Of a DNA stretch of 26,150 bases, positions 15,906-22,841 are shown piece after piece; positions within the stretch are counted from its first letter, which is position 1, and each line of letters opens with the position of its first letter. The stretch lies in contig NZ_JBQCEE010000108.1 in the NCBI RefSeq assembly GCF_051960575.1, forward strand, positions 1-26,150, in the 5' to 3' direction. Both the position numbers and the translations under genes were made by a program. Below the pieces are notes generated by a model. The model was not told the DNA's origin and ran no database searches. It worked only from the letters and a program-made list of their open reading frames with translations. The DNA is from JBQCEE01 sp051960575 (GTDB taxonomy: Bacteria; Actinomycetota; Actinomycetes; Mycobacteriales; Jatrophihabitantaceae).

Positions 15906-18227
15906 TCAGTCGGTCGGCACCGGCTCGGCCTCGACGGGCGCGGCAGGGGCCGCCGGGGCGCCGAGCGAGCGGCGCAGCACCTGCGACACGTCGAGCACCT
16001 CGACCTCGTCGCGGGCCTTGCCGTCGGCCTTCGCCGCGGTCACGGCGTCCGAGAGCATGACGATGCAGAACGGGCAGGCCGTCGAGATGATGTCGGCGTC
16101 GGTCGCCAGCGCCTCGTCGGTGCGCTCGACGTTGATCCGCTTGCCGATCTTCTCCTCCATCCAGAACCGAGCACCGCCGGCGCCGCAGCAGAAGCCGCGG
16201 TCCTTGCAGCGGTGCATCTCGGTCTTCTTCAGACCCTGGATGGCCTCGAGCACCTCGCGCGGCGGCGTGTAGACCTTGTTGTGCCGGCCCAGGTAGCACG
16301 GGTCGTGGTAGGTCACGCTCTTGTCGACCGGCTCGACCGGCACCAGCTTGCCCTCGTCGACGAGCTTGCCGAGCAGCTGCGTGTGGTGGACGACCTCGTA
16401 GTGGCCGCCCAGCTGCGGGTACTCGTTAGCGATGGTGTTGAAGCAGTGCGGGCAGGTGGCGACGATCTTGAGGTTGCCGTGCCGCTCGATCGAGTTCAGC
16501 GTCTCGACGTTCTGCATGCCCTGCATCTGGAAGACGAACTCGTTGCCCAGGCGGCGGGCCGGGTCACCGGTGCAGCTCTCGGCCTCGCCGAGCACCGCGA
16601 ACTCGACACCCGCGGTGTGCAGCAGCTCGGCGAAGGCGATGGTGACCTTCTTCGAGCGGTCCTCGAGCGCGCCCGCGCAGCCGACCCAGAACAGGTACTC
16701 GACGTCGACCGGCAGCTTCTCGCCCGGCACGGCCTGCCGCACCTCGAACGAGAGCTCGCTGAACCACTCGGAGCGGCCCTTGTTCGCCACACCCCACGGG
16801 TTGCCCTTGTTCTCGATGTTGCGCAGCATGCCGCCGGCCTCGCTCGGGAACGCGGACTCGATCAGCACCTGGTAGCGGCGCATGTCGACGATGTGGTCGA
16901 TGTGCTCGATGTCCACCGGGCACTGCTCGACGCACGCGCCGCACGTGGTGCACGACCAGAGCACGTCCGGGTCGATGACACCGCCGCTGGCGAGGTCGCC
17001 GACGAGCGGACGCACGGCCTGGGCCTCCGACGGGCCCTCGATGCGCGGGTAACCGGCCTCGGGCACGTGGTGCCCGTGCTCGCCGCCCTCGAACTCCGGC
17101 ACCGACGCGTTGTCGGGCACGGTCTTGCCGCCGATGATGTACGGCGCCTTCGCGAACAGGTGGTCGCGCAGGTCCATGATCACGAGCTTCGGCGACAGCG
17201 GCTTGCCGGTGTTCCAGGCGGGGCACTGCGACTGGCAGCGGCCGCACTCGGTGCAGGTCGCGAAGTCGAGGTAGCCCTTCCAGGTGAAGTCCTCGATCTT
17301 GCCCTTGCCGAACACCGTGTCCTCGCTGAGGTTCTCGGCGTCGGTGAAGTCGATCGGCTTGCCGTCGGCGTCGGTGACGGGCAGCAGCGGGCCGAGGGCG
17401 TCCGGCAGGCGCTTGGCGCCGACGTTCATCGGGGCGGTCGCGATGTGCAGGTGCTTCGAGTAGGTGACGATGATCGTGAAGCCGAAGATCACGGCCATCT
17501 GCGCGATCAGACCCGTGGTCTCGAGGATCTCGTTCGCGTGCAGCGACGACGGGAAGATCTTGGCGATCGCGTACGACGCGAACGGCGCCTTGCTCTTGCC
17601 CCAAGGGAAGTGGCCGGTGTTGTACTGCGCCGCGCGGTACCAGAACAGCGTGATCACGACGAGCGCGATCATGCCGAGGATGACCCACGCCGGGCCCGTG
17701 TGCGAGCCGTAGAACCGGCTGCTGCGCTGCCGCCGTTCGGGGGCGTTGCGGATGCGGTTGATCGAGAAGTAGACCAGGGCGAGCAGGACGGCGACGCCGA
17801 AGAAGTCCTCGAGGAAGCCGAGCCAGCGGGCGTGGCCGAACAGCGGGAACGCGAAGTCCTTGCTGATGATCAGGGCGCCGGCGGCCTCGACGACGGTGAT
17901 GCCGAGGACGATGAAGCCCCAGAAGGTGAAGAAGTGGGCGAGCCCGGGGGCGCTCCACTTCAGCAGCTTCTTCTGCCCGAGCACCTCGACCACCTCGGTC
18001 TCGGCGCGCCGGTTGATCTCGTCGTTGCGTCCGCTCACCGGACGACCCGAGCGGATCAGCTTCACGAGGAAGCCGATCCGGCGGCCGGCGACGGCGGCGG
18101 TGATCACCAGCATCGCCAGGAAGATCCCGGCCCGGACCCAGCCGACCGAGGTGTAGTGCCAGTCGAAGACCCGGTTGTAGGCCAGGTGCTCGACGTGCGG
18201 GGACACCGCGAGTGCGCTCAACGCCAC
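15906..18227 (-). CDS. membrane iron-sulfur oxidoreductase (Rv0338c/EtfD-like, heterodisulfide reductase-related)
   Basis: The 773-residue protein has an N-terminal membrane part with about five to six helices (residues 28-260, NarI/HdrE-like), then a ferredoxin domain with two 4Fe-4S motifs, C325-C328-C331-C335 and C426-C429-C432-C436 with CP endings. Two CCG-type cysteine-rich domains follow (around WVGCAGAL, then CKDRGFCCGAGGARF and CPFC). This matches HdrD/GlpC-like proteins and mycobacterial Rv0338c, reported as EtfD, which passes electrons from electron-transfer flavoprotein to the quinone pool during fatty-acid oxidation. GTG 18227 has GAGGAG 7 bases upstream. It is a single-gene unit with a palindromic operator candidate at 18299-18325 and a terminator downstream. 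No etfAB is in the window. Electron donor and acceptor are inferred from family. Confidence 0.9.
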   Translation of the reverse strand: MALSALAVSPHVEHLAYNRVFDWHYTSVGWVRAGIFLAMLVITAAVAGRRIGFLVKLIRSGRPVSGRNDEINRRAETEVVEVLGQKKLLKWSAPGLAHFFTFWGFIVLGITVVEAAGALIISKDFAFPLFGHARWLGFLEDFFGVAVLLALVYFSINRIRNAPERRQRSSRFYGSHTGPAWVILGMIALVVITLFWYRAAQYNTGHFPWGKSKAPFASYAIAKIFPSSLHANEILETTGLIAQMAVIFGFTIIVTYSKHLHIATAPMNVGAKRLPDALGPLLPVTDADGKPIDFTDAENLSEDTVFGKGKIEDFTWKGYLDFATCTECGRCQSQCPAWNTGKPLSPKLVIMDLRDHLFAKAPYIIGGKTVPDNASVPEFEGGEHGHHVPEAGYPRIEGPSEAQAVRPLVGDLASGGVIDPDVLWSCTTCGACVEQCPVDIEHIDHIVDMRRYQVLIESAFPSEAGGMLRNIENKGNPWGVANKGRSEWFSELSFEVRQAVPGEKLPVDVEYLFWVGCAGALEDRSKKVTIAFAELLHTAGVEFAVLGEAESCTGDPARRLGNEFVFQMQGMQNVETLNSIERHGNLKIVATCPHCFNTIANEYPQLGGHYEVVHHTQLLGKLVDEGKLVPVEPVDKSVTYHDPCYLGRHNKVYTPPREVLEAIQGLKKTEMHRCKDRGFCCGAGGARFWMEEKIGKRINVERTDEALATDADIISTACPFCIVMLSDAVTAAKADGKARDEVEVLDVSQVLRRSLGAPAAPAAPVEAEPVPTD

Positions 18228-18298
18228 GACGTTGCTCCTCTGCCGTGCGGTGCCACGGGCGCGGAGGTGCTGCCGTGGCTCGTGTTGCTCATCAGACT

Positions 18299-18325
18299 AT
18301 TGGTTATTACTCGCCGGTAACCAAT
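18299..18325. promoter_or_regulatory. palindromic operator candidate upstream of the Fe-S oxidoreductase
   Basis: ATTGGTTA (18299-18306) and TAACCAAT (18318-18325) are perfect inverted arms. Nested inside is TTACTCGCCGGTAA (18307-18320), itself an inverted repeat TTAC/GTAA. The AT-rich arms stand out in this G+C-rich DNA. It lies about 70-100 bases upstream of the GTG start of the minus-strand gene and 85 bases before the plus-strand gene, so it could serve either. A TetR-type repressor is plausible. Confidence 0.5.
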
Positions 18326-18409
18326 TTCCGCCGCGTGATGTGGTACGTCCCTCTCGCCGGCTGTGCGCGGCAGGTCGACAGGGGTGACCGTGCCGGGTAG
18401 GAAAGCGGG

Positions 18410-18898
18410 GTGGCCGAGCGCAAGCAGTCCGGACGGGTGCCCGACGTGGTCGGCGCGATCCCGGTCGTGGGCGGCCTCGTGCGCGGCGCCGACGAGCAGA
18501 TGCAGTGGGCGCAGGACCTGCTCGAGCAGCAGGCCCGGCTCGTGTCGCAACTGCCCGCCACCCTCAAGACGCTGAACGACTCGATCGAGGCCTTCAACGC
18601 CACGATCCAGCGCCTCGACCGCACCGTCACCCGCATCGAGACGGCCACCAACAGCCTGGTCGCGCCGCTCGAGAAGGCCGCCGCCGTGGTCGACCCCGCG
18701 CGGCTGGCCGACCTGCCCGAGCTGCTCGACGTGCTGCGCCGCGAGGCCGTGCCGGCCCTGCGCGCAGCCACCGACACCCAGCGTCAGGTGGCGCTGATCG
18801 GCGCCACGCTCGACCGCATCGTCGCAGTGCTCGGCGAACTGCCGGGTGCGGGGATCCTGCGCCGGATGGCTGCGCGTCCGACCGAGTCACCGGACTAA
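18410..18898 (+). CDS. small helical protein, function unknown
   Basis: Predicted 162-residue protein starting at GTG 18410, with GGAAAGCGG just before it. After a short basic start (MAERKQSGRVPD) there is a mildly hydrophobic segment VVGAIPVVGGLVRGAD, then long amphipathic helices (MQWAQDLLEQQARLVSQL, LNDSIEAFNATIQRLDRTVTRIETAT, LLDVLRREAVPALRAATDTQRQV). There is no clear signal peptide and no Cys. The heptad pattern suggests a coiled-coil or apolipoprotein-like protein that may associate with the membrane. It is divergent from the Fe-S oxidoreductase and 95 bases before the ABC importer, without evident coupling. I do not recognise a family. Confidence 0.75.
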   Translation: MAERKQSGRVPDVVGAIPVVGGLVRGADEQMQWAQDLLEQQARLVSQLPATLKTLNDSIEAFNATIQRLDRTVTRIETATNSLVAPLEKAAAVVDPARLADLPELLDVLRREAVPALRAATDTQRQVALIGATLDRIVAVLGELPGAGILRRMAARPTESPD

Positions 18899-18951
18899 CC
18901 GTCGCATTCCGGTACCGTGCGCGGAATCGATTGGGATCTGCGCGGGTTCCC

Positions 18952-18966
18952 ATGCCAGGCTGGCAT
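18952..18966. promoter_or_regulatory. short palindrome before the betaine-type importer operon
   Basis: ATGCCA-GGC-TGGCAT is a perfect inverted repeat 27 bases before the GTG of the ATPase gene. A TACCGT -10-like box lies at 18913-18918 upstream, so the palindrome would sit in the early transcript or act as an operator. Confidence 0.35.
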
Positions 18967-18993
18967 CACTCCTAGAGGATTGGTGGGGATGGC

Positions 18994-20127
18994 GTGATCG
19001 AGTTCGAGTCCGTCACCAAGCGCTATCCCGATGGCACCGTCGCCGTCGACACGCTCTCCCTCACCGCGCCCACGGGGCAGCTCACCGTCTTCGTCGGCCC
19101 GTCCGGCTGCGGCAAGACGACCTCCCTGCGCATGATCAACCGGATGATCGACGCCACCTCGGGCAGCATCCTGCTCGACGGACGCAACGTCTCGGACGTG
19201 AAGCCCGAGCAGCTGCGCCGCGGCATCGGCTACGTCATCCAGCACGCCGGGCTCTTCCCGCACCGCACGGTCGTCGACAACGTGGCCACGGTGCCGTACC
19301 TGCTCGGCCACGACCGTCGCCAGGCCAAGCGCCGGGCGCTCGAGCTGCTCGAGCGGGTGGGGCTCGACCCGGCCTTCGCCGAGCGCTACCCGGCCCAGCT
19401 GTCGGGCGGCCAGCAGCAGCGCGTCGGCGTCGCCCGCGCGCTCGCCGCCGACCCGCCGGTGATGCTGATGGACGAGCCGTTCTCGGCCGTCGACCCGGTG
19501 GTGCGCGAGCAGCTGCAGGACGAGTTCCTGCGCCTGCAGGCGGAGCTCGGCAAGACCATCGTCTTCGTCACCCACGACATCGACGAGGCGATCAAGCTCG
19601 GCGACCAGGTGGCGGTGCTGCGCGTCGGCGGGCACCTGGCCCAGATCGCGCCGCCCGCCGAGCTGCTCTCGCGGCCGGCCGACGCGTTCGTCGCGGGCTT
19701 CGTCGGCCGCGACCGCGGCTACCGCGCACTCGGCTTCACCGAGGCGGGGCGGCTGCCGCTGCGCGACGAGCCGGTGGTCGCGCTCGGCGACCCGGTGCGG
19801 CTCGCCGCCGACCGGGCCCAGGACGACTGGGTGCTCGTCGTCGACGCCGACCGGCACCCGCAGGGCTGGCTCGTGCCCCGCCCCGACCTGGACGAGACGG
19901 TGCTGCCCGAGTCGCTGAACCTCGGCGGCACGCTGGCGTCGGCCGACGGCACGTTGCGGCAGGCGCTCGATGCCGCCCTCTCCTCGCCGTCCGGACGCGG
20001 GGTGGTCGTCGACGCCGACGGCCGCTTCGCCGGCACCATCACCGCGACCGAGGTGCTCGCGCGCATCGAGCAGCGCTCGGCCGTGGCGCGCGCCGAGGCC
20101 GTCGAGGCGGTAGGGCATCGTCCATGA
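18994..20127 (+). CDS. ABC importer ATPase, glycine betaine/choline type (OpuCA/ProV-like)
   Basis: The 377-residue ATPase has Walker A GPSGCGKTT (35-43), Q-loop near VIQHAGLFPH, signature LSGGQQQR (136-143), Walker B VMLMDEP (156-162) and H-loop His194. The C-terminal part (about 250-370) resembles a pair of CBS domains (ending GRGVVVDADGRFAGTITATEVL), as in osmoregulated OpuA/OpuC ATPases, where they sense ionic strength. It powers uptake of a quaternary amine osmoprotectant. GTG start with GGTGGGGA upstream. Its stop overlaps the first permease gene (ATGA), and the four importer genes form one operon. The exact substrate is inferred from the family. Confidence 0.93.
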   Translation: MIEFESVTKRYPDGTVAVDTLSLTAPTGQLTVFVGPSGCGKTTSLRMINRMIDATSGSILLDGRNVSDVKPEQLRRGIGYVIQHAGLFPHRTVVDNVATVPYLLGHDRRQAKRRALELLERVGLDPAFAERYPAQLSGGQQQRVGVARALAADPPVMLMDEPFSAVDPVVREQLQDEFLRLQAELGKTIVFVTHDIDEAIKLGDQVAVLRVGGHLAQIAPPAELLSRPADAFVAGFVGRDRGYRALGFTEAGRLPLRDEPVVALGDPVRLAADRAQDDWVLVVDADRHPQGWLVPRPDLDETVLPESLNLGGTLASADGTLRQALDAALSSPSGRGVVVDADGRFAGTITATEVLARIEQRSAVARAEAVEAVGHRP

Positions 20128-20780
20128 ACGCGGTCTGGCAGTACTACCTCGACCACCGCGGCGACATCGACGGCTGGTTCGGCACCACCGTGTGGCTGGC
20201 CGTGCTGCCGGTGCTGATCGGGCTGGTGATCGCGCTGCCGATCGGCTGGGCGGCATGGCGCTACCACTGGACGTACACGCCGGTGACCGCGCTGGCCGGG
20301 CTGCTCTACACGATCCCGTCGATCGCGCTGTTCCTGATTCTGCCGGGCATCCTCGGCACGAAGATCCTCGACCCGGTCAACGTCGCCGTGGCGCTGACGC
20401 TCTATACGGTGGCGCTGCTGGTGCGGGTGGTCGCCGACGGCCTCGGCTCGGTGTCGGCCGAGACCATGGCCGCCGCGTCGGCGATGGGCTTCACCGGCTG
20501 GCAGCGGCTGCGCAAGGTGCAGCTCCCGCTCGCGGTGCCGGTGATCGGCGCCGGGCTGCGGGTGGCGGCGGTGTCGAACGTCAGCCTGATCTCGGTCGCG
20601 TCCGTCATCGGTGTCACGCAGCTCGGGCAGCTGTTCGTCGACGGGAACAACCTCGACAAGGCCGCGCCCATCGTGCTCGGGCTGATCATCTTCTTCGCGA
20701 TGGCGCTGCTGTTCGACCTGCTCATCCTGCTCGGGGTGCGGGTGCTCACCCCCTGGCGGCGGGCGGTGGCGGCGCGATGA
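20124..20780 (+). CDS. ABC importer permease 1 (OpuCB/ProW-like)
   Basis: The 218-residue inner-membrane protein has about five to six helices and the BPD_transp_1 (MetI-like) fold. The EAA-loop, which contacts the ATPase, reads AETMAAASAMGFTGWQRLRKVQLPLAVPV. The conserved stretch LYTIPSIALFLILPGILG is characteristic of OpuC/OsmW/OsmY permeases for glycine betaine, choline or carnitine. Its ATG overlaps the ATPase stop, and its stop overlaps the second permease (both ATGA), consistent with strict co-translation and a heterodimeric channel. It is slightly larger than the minimal OpuCB size and appears complete. Confidence 0.93.
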   Translation: MNAVWQYYLDHRGDIDGWFGTTVWLAVLPVLIGLVIALPIGWAAWRYHWTYTPVTALAGLLYTIPSIALFLILPGILGTKILDPVNVAVALTLYTVALLVRVVADGLGSVSAETMAAASAMGFTGWQRLRKVQLPLAVPVIGAGLRVAAVSNVSLISVASVIGVTQLGQLFVDGNNLDKAAPIVLGLIIFFAMALLFDLLILLGVRVLTPWRRAVAAR

Positions 20781-21610
20781 CCGGCTTCCGCGCCGACGAC
20801 GCGGGCGGCGGCATCTCGCACGTCCCGGCCTGGTTCAACGACCCCAGCAACTGGTCGGGGCCGAGCGGGTTGATCGTTCGGATCCGCGAGCACCTCGTCT
20901 ACACCGGCGTGATCCTGCTCGTCGCGATCCTCATCGCGCTGCCGCTCGGCCTGCTCATCGGCCACACCGGGCGCGGCACCGTCCTGATCGTCGGCACCTT
21001 CAACGCGCTGCGCGCCGTGCCGACCCTCGGGCTCGTCCTGCTGCTCTACGTCACGCTCTCGCCGAAGATCGTCGTGCTGACCTCGGTGCCCTGGTTGTTC
21101 GACCGTGGCGCGCTGGGTTCGTTCGTCGTCATGGTGATCGCGCTGACGTTGCTGGCGCTGCCACCGATCCTCACCAACACCTACGCCGGGGTGCAGGCCG
21201 TCGACCCGGCGGCCCGCGACGCCGCGAAGGGCATGGGCATGACCGGGGCGCAGGTGCTGCGCCAGGTCGAGTTGCCGATCGCGCTGCCGCTCATCCTGTC
21301 CGGCATCCGCAGCGCCACCCTGCAGGTCGTCGCCACCGTGACCGTCGCGGCGTTCATCCCGCTGCTGGGCGGGCTCGGCCGCATCATCGCCGACGGCGTC
21401 TCGCAGTACAACGACCCGCAGTACGGCTACCCGGCCATGGTCGGCGCGGCCATCGTGGTCGCCGTGCTGGCCCTGCTGCTCGACGGCTTCTGGGCCCTCG
21501 TCCAACGCCTCACCGTGTCGCCCGGGCTCACCGGGCGCAGCACCCGACGTCGTTCCCGTCCGACCGCCGGCGCCACCGCTGTCGCCGTCGAGGCCGAGAC
21601 CATCGGCTGA
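20777..21610 (+). CDS. ABC importer permease 2 (OpuCD-like)
   Basis: The 277-residue second permease has a soluble N-terminal stretch (to about residue 35, PAWFNDPSNWSGPSGLIVRIREH) and five to six helices. The paralogous core reads FNALRAVPTLGLVLLLYVTLSP, with EAA-loop DAAKGMGMTGAQVLRQVELPIALPLILSG. The C-terminal tail is basic and Thr/Arg-rich (GLTGRSTRRRSRPTAG). It pairs with the first permease to form the channel. ATGA overlap with the upstream gene; the receptor gene follows after 18 bases with a strong ribosome-binding site. The protein is full-length for the family. Confidence 0.93.
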   Translation: MTGFRADDAGGGISHVPAWFNDPSNWSGPSGLIVRIREHLVYTGVILLVAILIALPLGLLIGHTGRGTVLIVGTFNALRAVPTLGLVLLLYVTLSPKIVVLTSVPWLFDRGALGSFVVMVIALTLLALPPILTNTYAGVQAVDPAARDAAKGMGMTGAQVLRQVELPIALPLILSGIRSATLQVVATVTVAAFIPLLGGLGRIIADGVSQYNDPQYGYPAMVGAAIVVAVLALLLDGFWALVQRLTVSPGLTGRSTRRRSRPTAGATAVAVEAETIG

Positions 21611-21628
21611 CACCCCTCAAGGAGAACC

Positions 21629-22633
21629 ATGAAGCGCACGACTCTGGTCGCCGTCCTGCCTGTGGCGGCCATGCTGTCGCTCACCGCGTGCGGCAGCAGT
21701 GGCAGTTCCGGCAACACCGGCGGCAGCACGCCGTCGAGCACAGCGGGGTCGACCACCGCGTCGACCCCGGCGACGTCCGACACCGGCTCGTCGTCGGCCC
21801 CGGCCGGCGGCGGCTCGCTGCCGTCGACCCCGGGCTCGGTCACGATCGGCTCGGCCGACTTCCCCGAGAACGCCCTGCTCGCCGACATCTACGGCGACGC
21901 CATGGCCGCCAAGGGCGTGTCGGTCACCAAGAAGCTCAACATCGGCGAGCGCGGCGTGTACATCGCCGCCCTCAAGGACGGCTCGATCGGCGCGATCCCC
22001 GAGTACACCGGCTCGATCCTCGCCTACTTCGACAGCAAGGCCACGGCCAAGACGCCCGACGACGTCTACAACGCGCTGAAGACCGCCGCCGACGGCCAGG
22101 GTCTCGCGGTGGCGAAGTACGCCGCCGCGCAGGACAGCGACACCATCACGGTGACGAAGGCGACGGCGGACAAGTACAAGCTGACCTCGATCGCCGACCT
22201 CGCGTCGGTGGCGTCGAAGCTGACCTTCGGTGCGCCGGCGCAGTTCCGCACGCGTCCGGACGGCATCCCGGCACTGAAGTCGGTGTACGGCGTGACCTTC
22301 GGCCGCTTCACCACGCTGAGCGCCTCGGGCACCGCCACGGTCACGGCGCTGAAGAACGGCACCGTGGACGCGGGCGACATCTTCTCGACCGACCCGTCGA
22401 TCAAGGCCAACAACTTCGTGTCGCTGCAGGACCCGAAGAGCATGTTCGCCGCGCAGAACATCGTGCCGCTGTTCAGCAAGAAGGTGCTGACCCAGCCGAT
22501 GGAGGACGCCGTCGACGCGGTCTCGGCCAAGCTGGACACCTCGACCCTCGCCGACCTGGTCTCGCAGGTCGCCGGAGGCAAGGACCCGGAGGCCGTGGCC
22601 AAGGCGTGGCTGTCGTCGGTCGGCCTGGGCTGA
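21629..22633 (+). CDS. substrate-binding lipoprotein of the betaine-type importer (OsmF/OpuCC-like)
   Basis: The 334-residue receptor has a signal peptide and lipobox LTAC with acylated Cys21, then a long Ser/Thr/Gly linker to about residue 67, and the OpuAC-type (PF04069) binding domain from about 70 onward. Family motifs are VTIGSADFPENALLADIYGDAM, IPEYTGSILAYF and RTRPDGIPALKSVYG, with EYTG typical of quaternary-amine binders. It would be tethered outside the membrane and deliver substrate to the two permeases. The ATG has a perfect AAGGAGAACC ribosome-binding site 18 bases after the permease stop. It is the last gene of the operon, closed by the large hairpin at 22687-22753. Which amine is bound cannot be read safely. 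Confidence 0.93.
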   Translation: MKRTTLVAVLPVAAMLSLTACGSSGSSGNTGGSTPSSTAGSTTASTPATSDTGSSSAPAGGGSLPSTPGSVTIGSADFPENALLADIYGDAMAAKGVSVTKKLNIGERGVYIAALKDGSIGAIPEYTGSILAYFDSKATAKTPDDVYNALKTAADGQGLAVAKYAAAQDSDTITVTKATADKYKLTSIADLASVASKLTFGAPAQFRTRPDGIPALKSVYGVTFGRFTTLSASGTATVTALKNGTVDAGDIFSTDPSIKANNFVSLQDPKSMFAAQNIVPLFSKKVLTQPMEDAVDAVSAKLDTSTLADLVSQVAGGKDPEAVAKAWLSSVGLG

Positions 22634-22686
22634 CGCACGGCGTCCGGCTGGTGCTCGTCGGCACGATCTGCTGACGGTTCTCGCAT

Positions 22687-22753
22687 CGGGTGACGGATCC
22701 AGGATCCCGTGACGGCCGTTTCCGCCGTCACGGGATCCGAGATCCGTCACCCG
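22687..22753. terminator. large 30-position hairpin after the importer operon
   Basis: Arms 22687-22716 and 22724-22753 pair at 28 of 30 positions around a 7-base loop CGTTTCC. The arms carry GTGACGGATC and GATCCCGTGACGG, so the motif GTGACGG recurs inside each arm. It lies 53 bases after the receptor gene and is the evident terminator, but its length also suits a repeated palindromic element. Confidence 0.7.
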
Positions 22754-22841
22754 ATCGCCGTTCCGTCACGAGTTGCGCCGGACGAGCGGGGCTGAGCAGG
22801 CCGGGTCGCGCAGCGCCGCGCCGTGGGACGATGGCCGCACC

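Noticed and set aside
15885..18320. An 811-residue plus-strand frame opposite the Fe-S oxidoreductase
   Set aside because: It is antisense to conserved cysteine motifs, and its product has no recognisable domains.
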